The notes beneath the pieces are model-generated. The model made no database searches. It was given only the letters and a program-made list of their open reading frames with translations, and was not told where the DNA came from. The position numbers were made by a program, and so were the translations under genes. DNA of 64,000 bases from Aralia elata (Eukaryota > Streptophyta > Magnoliopsida > Apiales > Araliaceae): positions 83,792,643 through 83,856,642 of the forward strand of contig CM068382.1 in NCBI GenBank assembly GCA_034770075.1, written 5' to 3'. This document shows, in pieces, positions 11,970-22,537 of this stretch. The number at the start of each line of letters is the position of its first letter. Position 1 is the first letter of the stretch.

Positions 11970-13213
11970 ATGTACATGCACTGGGATGCTGATGACTTCA
12001 AGAAGAAGTCCGAGCAAGTAAAGAAGAATCGTAGCCAGCTCCGAGTCGTGCACACTATTGGCTCACAGTCCTTTGAGGAGGTGAAGTCGGTAAGTATCTC
12101 TATTTAGTTCTTTAGTTACTCAATTGTCATTAACATATTTAATAAATGTTATATATATGAATGTATTTATTAGGTCATGCGGGTGAGCTTGGGCCGACCT
12201 CTGACTATGATAGAGTTTTGGGATAGAGCTCACACGTTTAAGGACTTTACCATGTCTCCCGCAGCAGTAGTTATACGGGTAAGACTAATCTCAATTTTTA
12301 GTAATTATTAATCTTACGTAGTTAATAAAATAATTTAATTAACCCACATATACAAAGTAAATTACAGGACCGATTTCAGAATCTTTGGGACCAGCGTGTA
12401 GTTGAGTTGCGGGATGCTAGAGGGGATTCTGAGCCATTAGATTCCACCATTCCTTCACCCGAGATTGAATTATCTCGGGATGAGGAGCTGAAACTATGGG
12501 TCACGTCTTAGGATCCCCCTACTAGCAGTATCAGCGGGTATCGAGTACTGGCCTACCGAGGATACCCGCATATATACTACCTAGAGGTAATAATATTTCT
12601 GATGTTTCTCATTATATCTTAATTTATAAAATAATAACGATTATTATTAGTAATGCAAACTTATTATTTTCGCAGGCTCTAACCAGCGCCAACGTCCGAG
12701 AGCACCTGTTGGACCATCTCATACGGGCGTTGGCTTGGACGACAAGCTATTCTAGAGGGTCATGGCGGCGGTGTCGGAGACGTTTTGTACGGATCCGGTT
12801 ATTCGTCGTCAGGAGTTGCCTAGTTGTGCCCGCCTTTACCAGCTAGCTCAAGGGCTACCGTCGAGAGTACGGGTATCTCGCAAGAGCAGTTTGCCGCGAT
12901 ACGCGACGAGGTACTCCGGTTGGTGGTTATCCTACTATCGGAGGCTTTTGGCTAGATGGGAAGTCAGCCCCCGACTACTCAGGTATTCTATTTAGTTTAA
13001 GTTAATTATTCTACAAGTTATTTAATTTTCATTTAGTTGTCTCTTTAATTCTCTCATACGGACTAATGAGTTGTATTTTTAATTGTATTAACAGGATGAC
13101 GATGCCGAGCAGGTTGGTGATGATGCCGAGCAGGTTGGTGATGATGCCGAGCAGGCTGGCGATGCTGATCACGAGCAGGGAGTGACAACGACGATGATTT
13201 TCATACACTAGAG
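11970..13213 (+). pseudogene. CACTA TnpA-like (plant transposase, Transposase_24 type) gene, five or more exons
   Basis: Exons can be followed with GT-AG borders. 11,970-12,089 carries KKKSEQVKKNRSQLRVVHTIG and SQSFEEV. 12,174-12,278 carries RPLTMIEFWDRAHTFKDF. 12,368-12,586 carries FQNLWDQRVVELRD and an in-frame TAG at 12,509. 12,676 onward is followed by a frame-broken exon ending near 12,980. A last exon (about 13,095-13,213) encodes an acidic repeat. The W-x-x-x-H, KxxSxxxKxxR and GSxSF motifs and their order match the accessory transposase of En/Spm-type elements. The missing DDE domain upstream and the stop make it a non-autonomous remnant. Confidence 0.6.
13098..13160 (+). repeat. Three 21-bp tandem repeats encoding DDAEQVG
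   Basis: The units at 13,098-13,118, 13,119-13,139 and 13,140-13,160 keep the reading frame and encode an acidic heptad-length repeat, D-D-A-E-Q-(V/A)-G. A partial fourth copy follows. They form the C-terminal tail of the TnpA-like protein. Confidence 0.85.
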
Positions 13214-13603
13214 CAGCACCGTCGACCTCCGCCAGATGATCCTTCTCACACCGGGGGTAGTACTAGTTTGAGTTAGTTTTGTAGATCTTTGTATATATTT
13301 TATTCATTTGTAGATCATTTGTACATATTTTATTCAAATTTACTTTAGTTTAGCTTAATTGGATGTAAAAAATTGTAGTTTAGTTGAGTTGATCGAGTAA
13401 AATAACACATTGTAGTTTATATTTGTTATTGTTGAGTTAATTTATATTGACACTTTGTTGGAATAGTGTATGTACATGTTGTTGGGATAAAACAGGTTTT
13501 TATAGTTGCGTTGTATCCTTAATAGATTATTGTATGTGTTGTTAGGATTAAAAACCTGAAAACTGCAAAAATTAAAAAAAAAAGTTTTAAAAATAAATCA
13601 ATT
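13214..13603. other. Non-coding 3' part of the CACTA element
   Basis: This AT-rich sequence lies between the last exon and the subterminal repeats. It contains imperfect duplications such as 'gtagatctttgtatatattttattcatttgtagatcatttgtacatattttattc' (13,280-13,337, given here as a description of two ~26-base copies). No gene is seen. Confidence 0.4.
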
Positions 13604-13972
13604 ATTTCCGACGGAAATGTCGTCGAAATAAAGAAAGTATAGTTTATTTAAAAATTTTGTTAATTCTGACGAAATGGATATAATTCCGACGAAACTTCCG
13701 TCAAAAATAACCCCCCATCAGAGTGGTGTCACGTGTCAGCTTAAAATTCGATCGAATATTTCCGACAAATTTATTCCGTCAGAATTAACATAATTTCGAC
13801 GAAAAATGGGTCAGAATTATTCTATCGAATATTTATTATTTCGGACAGAATGTTTGACGGACTAAATTCCGACACTCATATATTTGACCGAAATTCCGAC
13901 GGAAGTTTTTGTCGGAAATAGACTATTTTCGACGGAAAATTCCGTCCAAATTATGACTTTTTCTTGGAGTTG
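13604..13972 (+). mobile_element. 3' subterminal repeats and terminus of the CACTA element
   Basis: About a dozen CCGACGGAA-like words occur in both orientations (for example 13,608, 13,692, 13,765, 13,899 and 13,940), the subterminal repeat pattern of plant CACTA transposons. The element ends at about 13,958-13,972 with TTTTTCTTGGAGT. This is close to the expected terminus TTTTTCTTGTAGTG, the complement of CACTACAAGAAAAA. No matching 5' terminus was found in the window. Confidence 0.75.
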
Positions 13973-13979
13973 ATCTGAA

Positions 13980-14770
13980 CATCTCCATTCTCCTCTGCTT
14001 GTTGAATATCCATAAAGGAACTTGAATCTCCGGAAGAAGACAAAGAGGGCGAATGGGAAGCCCCATAGTTAAGAGGAGGATCTTAAAAGAGAGATTTTAC
14101 ACCACCATAATCATCAAACACCTCGATGATATCTCCTACCTCCTCACCTGAGTCCACCACAGCAATACGGCTGGTTCGATTTGCGTTTATGTTGCGACAT
14201 CCTCTTATTTGTCTCGAATACATCCGAATACATCTGAATATACTCCTCAACGACTGCTGGATAGTCCATCAAATCACCCTTCTCACCATAACCCTTTGTT
14301 TAAGAAACCAATAACGATCCAAAGAAGCCTGCACCTCTTCAATGCTGAAATATCGATAATCTACAAAATTACCGATAATGCACTTGGACCAAATGGAACG
14401 CCGTTGAGCAAGATTCGGTGGGATGATCAGCCCTCGTCGAGCTGGAATGTCGACATCAAGTGTTAGAAATTGACTTTGATTTGTATCTCTTAATTTATAA
14501 AATTACTAAACACACAAAGTATAATATATAGTATTAAATTGACAATATATAAACTTATACAGCAATATTATATGAAAATATAACTTTTACCCTGTCATAG
14601 AGGAGAGACATGACAAACATCGACTTTATCGCCTCCCCACGTGAGGGTTCAAACGAGTGATGAAGTCTCTAAGATAAAACCCCAATTGCTCACAGCTTTG
14701 CCTCCTACTATGTGCACGTCCACAGGGAAGCTAATGGCACCACCATCGTCATGTTGCCCATAACACATAA
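13980..14770 (-). pseudogene. Unrecognised coding-like remnant on the minus strand
   Basis: Read on the minus strand, 14,462 down to about 13,980 is coding-like over two frames (for example RRSIWSKCIIGNFVDYRYF, then DLMDYPAVVEEYIQMYS, then SPSLSSSGDSSSF), with one or two frameshifts and few stops. A second block at about 14,770-14,596 reads GGAISFPVDVHIVGGKAVS and ends at a possible GT splice donor. The pieces look like exons of one decayed gene or of a transposon ORF. I do not recognise the family. The plus-strand frames here are shadows. Confidence 0.35.
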
Positions 14771-15654
14771 AAACTATAATACAAAGTGTATATAGAACAA
14801 ACTAGAAAATAAGTATGGGAGCAAAATATGTAGACTAGTTTTCTTTTTCTTGTTTGTCCTCAATAATATGTTAGCCAACCTTTTTCAAATTTACCAATGG
14901 AACAACTATATATACATCCTCAAATCTTGTAACAACTCTCAAAATAAATAACCAAATAAATTAGTAATAATACAAATTAAGTACACCAACATAAACACTA
15001 AGAATTGTAACAGCTCATCATAATGGATTTGTAACCTCCATATTTAAACATAATAATAAATCACAACAAATAATTATAAAATTCTTATTTTATTAAAATA
15101 TATCCAACAACAATTGTCATGAAAACAAAAAATTTTGAGAAAACAAAAGAATAGTCTTGTGTATCCTCTAAAGCAATCTCGCTACCATGCACTTAGCACC
15201 AAACTCTAGCAAATATAGAAGAATGATGCTAATGCACAACCACTCAACACTGACATGCAAGAACACTAAGCAAAAAAGCACTAAATAGAAGAAACTAAAC
15301 AGATCCGATAAGCTTCACCGCCTAAAAGCCCCAATGAGAGCAATCCAAATCTACCGGAACCCTATGTAAATCTTCTTACCATGCAACCATAAATGCCATA
15401 CCAGAGTAAAATTTTGAGGCAAATCAATCAAATGCACCAACTTCACACGCCAAATCTGGAAATAAATCTCGTAATAAATACATAAAGGACAACTGGACAG
15501 AACAAATTTAGAGGGAGAGAGAGAGAAAATTTTGCAAAAAAAAAAAAAAACACCCTTAGAGAGACAAACCAAACTGGAAAGAAAGAAGAGAGAGAAGAGA
15601 GAGAAAAAAACAATACGTCACAAGACGCTCCTGAAATGTTTCGAGCTTTTTGCT
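14771..15654. other. AT-rich stretch, nothing recognised
   Basis: There is no domain or element end. A purine-rich run with a poly-A of about 16 bases lies near 15,535-15,610. The short frames that cross it are low-complexity. Confidence 0.4.
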
Positions 15655-15960
15655 CGGAGGACTTTTGTCTTAGGGCTTATAGCTTTGAGGCTTATATCAT
15701 TTTTAGTGCTTTTACCCTGGGGCTTACACCCTCGGGCTTATGCCTTCATGTTTTTGCCTTGAGACTTTTGCCTTAGGGCTAATATCTTCGGGATTTTATC
15801 TTCGGATTAACTTTAGGGCTTATGCCTTCGGGCTTTTGCATTAGGGCTTATACCGTGATGCCTATGTCCTTAGGGTTTTTACCTTGAGACTTTTACCTTA
15901 ATTAGCATTTATACCTTGAGGCTTATGCGTGTCCTTAGGGCTTTTATCTTAGGACTTACG
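15655..15960. repeat. Degenerate ~14-bp minisatellite, consensus TTAGGGCTTWTRCC
   Basis: About 20 head-to-tail, diverged units of a 14-15 base motif alternate 'ttagggcttatgcc', 'ttcgggcttttgca', 'ttgagacttttgcc' and similar. The units drift together, so it looks like an old tandem array rather than a coding repeat. The open frame across part of it (to 15,762) is incidental. Confidence 0.8.
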
Positions 15961-16649
15961 GTCTACTACTTAATACGAATTCAAGATTATTTCTTTTTTA
16001 ATGTTTACCCTTTATTAAAATGCTCCATTACTGATTTATGTCGAATAATTCACTAATGAATTTTTTTCAAATAATAGTAAACGCCCAAAATACTGTCCAA
16101 CTAGCTAATTCAATAATATTTAATAAAATATATTTAAAATTTTATTACTTTTTGTAAAATAATTTATAATATATTCAATTATTGAATACATAAATAAAGA
16201 TTAAGTGATTTAAGTCAATTTAAGCACAATAATAAATTAAAACTATAACAACAATGAATAACAAAACAAGATGAATAAGGACAACTTAGAACATTTGTGC
16301 CCAAATTATTAAAATAAATACGAGTGTGTTTGATATATGGGTATTTGCTTGGTAAATTTTTTATAATTATGTGTAAATAAGAATATTTATGTCCAATTTA
16401 CTAAAATATAATGGGTATATTTGTCTTTAAAAAATACTCAAGATAACCAAGATGTGGTAATCTAAGATTACTACCTAGTTTTTGGTCATCTGAATACCCA
16501 CTTCAGGTGAGAATTTTGACACTTTACCGCTATGGAATTACTGAAAATATAAGATTACTAATATAACAAACATAATTTATTAGAATAACCGACTCACATT
16601 GTTAAGTATTTAAGATGGTCCCCCCGAAAAAAAATCTTTTTAGCCTCTA
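15961..16649. other. Intergenic, nothing firm
   Basis: This is AT-rich sequence. A weak inverted pair ('gtgtttgatat' about 16,326; 'ataacaaacat' about 16,562) could mark a decayed MITE of about 250 bp, but no target duplication is evident. Confidence 0.3.
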
Positions 16650-18027
16650 GATATTTGAAGTTCACTATTAAAAGAAATTATTAAAATATGTACAAATTTT
16701 AATATCGATCGTAGTGACACCACTTTTTCAAATTCAAATGAAAGTTTCAACCATCTTTTTTCTTTCAACCTTCTTTCTTTAGACAGGATGAAAAAGATAT
16801 TATACCCATTAATTTTAGTGAATCTTTTATTGGAATTATTTGTTAGTGTATGATTGACAACCCTTAATATCCGATGGTAGATGAGTTGCTAAAGTTACGT
16901 CCAAGAAACCTATAACTTCTTAACCAAGAATTACATATAGAACCATTATTCATTTCATTAACTAACTTTGATTCTTTCTTTATAAAGAAATAAAGATAAT
17001 TTAATTAAATGGCCACATCATTATATATCAACTATATGTTGATTATTTCATTTCTACATCCATAAGATCCCTTAATTATTTGACAGAGAATTCCCTTCTT
17101 CATTTTGTCTTTTATTCTTTAAGCTGTTCTTCAACAATTTCTTCTGCTTCACTGAGGCATTGTTTGGATAATCAATAAGTCCATTCTTGAGGAAGTTGCA
17201 ACTCTGATTATTTATTATTGTCTCCGGCAATTTGTGCGGCTGAGACCGCTGATTCGTTACGTATGCAATCCACCGTTTGAATGTAGTAATAGCATCTCTT
17301 TTCTCAAAATGTTGCTTTAGAGTCTGCAATACTCTTTCTGGTATAAGAACTGTGGAGCACACTGATGAAAGGAGAAGTCCAAACAAACATAAAACAATTA
17401 ATATTAAGCTAAAGAGAAAATTTGAGTTCCTAATCTTTAATTAGATGTGAAAATAAAAAGTCTTTGGGATGCGCACATATTTGTATAAAAGATATATATA
17501 AAAGAGTATGAACAAGTTACAATCTCTCCAACACGAGACTGCTAACTACTTTTTGATCATGAATTATTGAAGGTTGAGTTTCGCTAACCTAAAATTTATG
17601 CAATTTATGAATCTATCTGTTATACTACGTCTCATAAAAGATGGCTTAAAAAAAATTTCTATAAAAGATAGATTAAATACGTTAAAATGTTACACGAAAA
17701 TTATTTTGTCCTTAAAAGTACTTAGGCAGAGTCCTCTGATTTAATGAAAGAAAAAGATTCCTTAGTATATACTATATATAGGATCTAGTATCATGGGTAA
17801 AAATGCAAATTCTATACTCTCTCATGTCTTTTAAATTTCTTAATTTTCATCAATTATATACTGGAGCCATATTTTTTGGTAGAGGTAGTACATATTTTCC
17901 CATGAATTTTACATTCAAGAAGATGTAAATTATTCACCTATTTTTTGGATAAATAATACTTTTAACGTTAAATACATCAATTCGACACAATACATGTATT
18001 GTACAATTATAATATGGTCGTTATAAA

Positions 18028-18744
18028 CAGGGACGAAACTACATATGGACGGAGGGGGCCACGGCCCCCCCAAGGTTTGAAAATTTTGTAAGTTCCACCC
18101 TAAAGTTTCAAAAAAATTATTTTTGGCCCCCCTCAAGAAAAATGCAATGCTTCAGAGGAAAATGAATTTCTTTACTACCAAACTAACGATCACAACACAT
18201 TCTTTGTAACAAGATATAAGTTTACACATCAGTCTCACTCTGATCTTAACTAGCCAAATTCATACACTTATAAATAGATTATAGACCTGCCCTTCTTGCC
18301 TATCCTGCCCCATAAAATTCCCAAATAAAAAATGGCAACTCCTACCTCCATACTAAATAAAAAAGAAAATGGAAGCTCACTAGAAAGACTTGGATAGTAC
18401 TGCACTAAAAAAATAATTACTTTATAATGTAAGGTAATTTTAAAAAATTTAAATATTATATATAAATTGACTCCACTAAAATTTTATAAATTTTCTATTA
18501 TACAGGATCAAATTGAAAAGTTATAATTTTGTCAGTTAAATTTTAACCACATATGACTCATATCCTCTCAATATATGTATATCTCCCTATAATATTATAT
18601 ATATATGTGTGTGTGTGACCTGAAAGTACAAAAGTATTAAAAAAAAATTGGCTCGGGGGCGCTGCCCCCGAACCCCCGCCAAATTATTTATGACTTGCTA
18701 AAAAGTTTGGCCCCCCCTGAGATCAAATCCTGGTTTCGTCCCTG
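18028..18744. mobile_element. Non-autonomous hAT element, 717 bp
   Basis: The termini CAGGGACGAAAC and GTTTCGTCCCTG are perfect 12-base inverted repeats. They are flanked by the 8-bp duplication GTTATAAA at 18,020-18,027 and 18,745-18,752. Subterminal runs of G and C (GGGGGCC / GGCCCCCC) are typical of these plant hAT derivatives. There is no transposase. The open frame at 17,930-18,136 crosses the left end and is not a gene. The element is absent from the paralogous position in block B. Confidence 0.95.
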
Positions 18745-19154
18745 GTTATAAATCATGTTGTGCAATTGAATTGGATTGATATTTCTAATGCTGAAATTAT
18801 CAATCTCTATTTTTTATTGAAAAAAAAAGTCTTCATATTAAGTTGACCTCTCATATCATGCAATTGAGCAAGAAGGAAAAAACAAAAAACAAAGTACTAG
18901 TGTGAGAGATAGAAAGACCTTGACAATCAAATCTGTAAAAGTATTTGCGTGTTGTAGCATGCAGCAATGACTGTTTTCACAAAAGCAATTATTAATAAAC
19001 TAGCTATATTTCTTCTCAATTATTGTCAAGCAAATGGGTGGACCCCACGAGAATATTCCTACTTATGGTTGTGTAGCATTACACGTTACAACCCCAAATA
19101 TGGCGATGAAAAGCACCTGACCTGGAAATTGGAATAGGGACAAATAATAATTAA

Positions 19155-19442
19155 GAGTAATGTTATCGATACAAATTATTTTATAAATTATTGATATGAC
19201 ATACTTCCATATGATAGAATTTTATATGACATGATATTTTAATTTTTAAAAATATCATATATAATAATTAAGAGTAATGTTATCGATACAAATTATTTTA
19301 TAAATTATTGATATGACATACTTCCATATGATAGAACTTTATATGACATTATATTTTAATTTTTAAAAATATCATATAAAAGTATGTCACATCAATAATT
19401 TATAAAATATTTATAGAATAGTTCGTGTCTGTAGTATTATTC
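19155..19442. mobile_element. MITE with 9-bp target duplication and an internally duplicated arm
   Basis: The inverted arms are GAGTAATGTTATCGATACAA (left) and the complement of the right end (GAATAATACTACAGACACGA), and extend about 60 bases. AATAATTAA flanks both sides (19,146-19,154 and 19,443-19,451). The left arm, with its flank, is repeated in tandem at 19,272 (period 117). Block B has a single AATAATTAA at 36,608-36,616 with no insert, which is the empty site. A 9-bp duplication points to a Mutator-type mobiliser. Confidence 0.85.
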
Positions 19443-19672
19443 AATAATTAAACAAGAAAATGGGTCACAGGTGTCAAGTCACATCCAAATAGAAGATAAG
19501 TAATCCATATTACTACTACTATTTTATCCAATTAGATTCCAAGTCAAAGAATTCAAATTAGAATCTACTCTAATATGTCATTTTATGTCACTATAATTTA
19601 AACGGATCTTAATTCCAAAAAAAATAAAATTAAAATGAACAATTTATTTGTGCAGCGTATACAAATAAGTTA

Positions 19673-19920
19673 TTCTCCCTGTTTTAAAATTATATATATA
19701 TATATATATATTCTATTCCAAAATTAGAGATATATTTTTATTTTAAGATTATAAAGTAACATGATATTTTTAATTTATCATTATTGTTTAACTATCATTT
19801 TGAATATTAAACCATCATTACTGAATTCCTAACTAATACTGAGACTATATTTGAAAATATAAAATTATCCTTAAAAGTCGTCAATTTACCAATGTATCTA
19901 TAATTTTGAAACAGAGAAAA
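19673..19920. mobile_element. Stowaway-like MITE
   Basis: The left end TTCTCCCTGTTTTAAAATTATA mirrors the right end TATAATTTTGAAACAGAGAAAA. TA precedes the left end; the right flank reads TC, a probable mutation of TA. An internal (TA)n run starts at about 19,692. It lies in duplicated block A. Confidence 0.6.
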
Positions 19921-20352
19921 TCTATTTTATATAACAAAGTTGCATATTTGTTACTCTACAGTATTCAAAAAGATGACTAAATGTAAAAAAAAATGTCTAC
20001 AAAAAGATAAACGAAAGTACATAAAGTGAAGGATAAAAATATCATTCAGTGGGGTCCATTAATATAAAAGAATAAAAGTATTTACTATTTTTTATAATTT
20101 TGTGGAACATCTAAGGATAAATTAGAAATTTTTTTACTCTCTTTCTTTTACTTTACTCGTTTATAAAAAATATACTTTACTTATTCTTTTAAGAACGGAG
20201 GAATATATAAGAATACATTTATTTATATACACCGTATAAATAGACTGCCCATATGGAAGGATCTGGAAACAAATCCAATTTATAGGTAGAGTACTTGGCT
20301 TCTTTCGGGTCTGATATTCTGATGGATTATTTGTTGCATTTGGCAAGAAAAT

Positions 20353-22537
20353 TGTTAGAAATAACACTTTTAACAATTTATTTTGTTATTTTTGAGCTTA
20401 ATTTAAATCTAATAGTGTCCATAATTTTAATGAGTTAATAGTGTAATTTTATAGTCTTTTATGTGAAGAACAAGAGACAATGTTATTTGATTCAAGTAAG
20501 AATCATATGATGTTATTTAATTAAGCATAAAATTGAGATTTTGAAACCATGTACAAATTGAGTTTGAAACACTAAAGACCTCCAACAGCTCTACTAAATA
20601 AACTAATTAAGGAAATAGCAATGGTCCTAATTAATTAGGTTTCTAATAGAGGAAGGGAACTAAATGAATATTACTATTAAATATTAGATAGTTTTTTAAT
20701 TTTGTAGTTTTAAATTATTTTTTAGTTATTTAAATATATCAAACTTTATGAGAGCTCTTTATTTCGTTAGATAAAACGTATGAGTTCTCTTTTTACGACC
20801 ATTTAAAACTAAAAATCTCAATTAATTTCTATTAATTAATAAAAAAAATTAAGTAGTATATTAGAAACTACAAACTCTTGAAAATAAAGTTTAAAAAATA
20901 TCTTGCAAATAAATTTTAATACAATTATTTTTATTGAAGAGTACAAATATTATTAAAACATATACTTTAGCTTAGTTTTTAATGATTTTGCAAGATCTAT
21001 ATATATTAGTTTATATATATAGATGTTGATTATTCATGTGCCACTAATTATATATTACTTTTTGATGTATAGTATTTTATATTATTCACAATATAATATA
21101 ATTAAAACTAAATACCCAAATATAAAAATTAGTGTCAACTAATACTAATTACGGTGACTAATTAGTTTTTAATAATTTTCTTTTTGTGTAATTAAAAGAA
21201 AGCTACTTCAAACTTTTATAGAAAGATTGTGAGTAAGATTCCAAAAATAAATGGATAGAGAAAGAAATAGAAATTAAATACTTTACAAATGACTTCATTC
21301 TATTAAATTCATATATAGTTACCTTTTCTTTTTAAATGAAATTAGTTATTAATTAGAAAAGTTAGAAGTAATAGTTTTGTTTTTTCGAATTTCAAAAAAT
21401 TAAAATAATTTTTAGAGATTTTATAAAGGTTGTATCATTTTTTCCCACAAATAACATTATTAATTAATTGTATATTTTAAGGTAAAACTTTAATTTCTTT
21501 TGAACAGATTTATATTTCTTAATAATTTTTTATATTATACTATGCCCTCGAAAGCATCAAATAATAACATACCCGAAACAATGTAAACAATGTAGTATGA
21601 TTTAAATATTTAGTTTTAATATAAAACTAAATATTTGGGTATTTTTACGTATAATGTAAAAGTAACAATATTGTTGTATGATTCTTTTAATTTTAATATA
21701 ATAGTTTGCGTGTGCATCTATGCAAATACTCGTGCCTTATAAATGCTTATTGACCCAAATTGGTAGATAATTATATTAAGAATTTATTAGTAAAGTTTTT
21801 ACTGTTTTTGGACTCTACATATATACATAATATAGAAAGATAAAGATAAAAAGAAAGAAATATATTATATTTAGGTATGTTTTATTAATATTAATATTAT
21901 TGTTATTTGTATTAATAAAAGATAAAATAGAGCATTTTCATAGTCTTCAATATTTTTAAATTTCTCCTACCTTTATATATTATATAAAAATAGTGGAGAT
22001 TCGGAATTCGACCCGTGATTTTTTTTCTTTAAGAGTATCCACGTTAAATATTCTGTCTTGCTTGTGGATGTTTATTTTGTTTTTCATTCTCAATATTGGG
22101 TTTGTTGATTTATTATTTAATTGCACAAATAAGAAAAAGTAATTTCCGGGATTGAGATTATTTTAAGTTCACTTTTCTTCACAAATGAAATAAAATTAAA
22201 TATAAAATTGCGACTCACATATTATTATTCTATTTTATAGCTTAAAGTTCCATGTTTGTTGCAATCAACATAAAATAATCCACATATAACTCATTTTCCT
22301 ATGACTATATTTAGTAAATTTATCCATCACTTGTTAAAGTGAAAGATAGTAGGATAGAATACGTTCATAATTTTCTTTAGTAAAATGATATAAAACACGT
22401 AAAAGATTTAGTGACAGATACATCTAGATCTCAATGCTTCAACCCTTCTAAGCAGATGCCAAGAAGACTCAAATGTGGTCAATCAGAATTGAATAATGAG
22501 ATCGATTTTGTTTGTTGCCTTGCATTACTCATTAGAA
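20353..22537. other. AT-rich intergenic region
   Basis: No genes are recognised. A 15-base perfect hairpin, AAATATTTAGTTTTA - ATA - TAAAACTAAATATTT, lies at 21,604-21,636. The words 'aaaactaaat' and 'cccaaatat' also occur at about 21,101-21,120, so this may be one end of a decayed MITE. This region lies downstream of the UGT stop codon at 22,538. Confidence 0.4.

Larger units (their letters stand above)
16650..20352. repeat. Duplicated block A (partner 34,115-37,273)
   Basis: Several long segments match the partner in the same order and orientation: 16,735/34,245, the last exon of the 258-residue gene (17,172-17,361/34,953-35,143), 'caagcaaatgggtggacccc' (19,028/36,497), and the end of exon 3 (20,295-20,352/37,211-37,268). 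Homology stops abruptly at about 20,352, inside exon 3. This copy carries three insertions, a hAT and two MITEs; I checked that the 19,155-19,442 MITE and the hAT are absent from the partner. Boundaries on the left are approximate. Confidence 0.8.
17072..20352 (-). pseudogene. 5'-truncated duplicate of the 258-residue protein gene (exon 3 end and exon 4 only)
   Basis: On the minus strand, 20,352-20,295 encodes FLPNATNNPSEYQTRKKP, the last third of exon 3, ending in a kept GT donor (AA|GT instead of AG|GT). 17,361 onward encodes CSTVLIPERVLQTLKQHFEKRDA, the exon 4 equivalent, behind a kept AG acceptor. Exons 1, 2 and most of exon 3 are missing. In exon 4 a one-base gain and a one-base loss cancel, but a later shift skips the EWTY-stop ending of the intact gene, and the frame runs on to 17,072. 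The intervening 'intron' is enlarged by a hAT element and MITEs. No start or promoter is seen, so it is a pseudogene. Confidence 0.85.

Noticed and set aside
15655..15960. Interstitial telomere array
   Set aside because: TTAGGG occurs only as part of a 14-base unit and the plant telomere repeat is TTTAGGG; no pure run exists.
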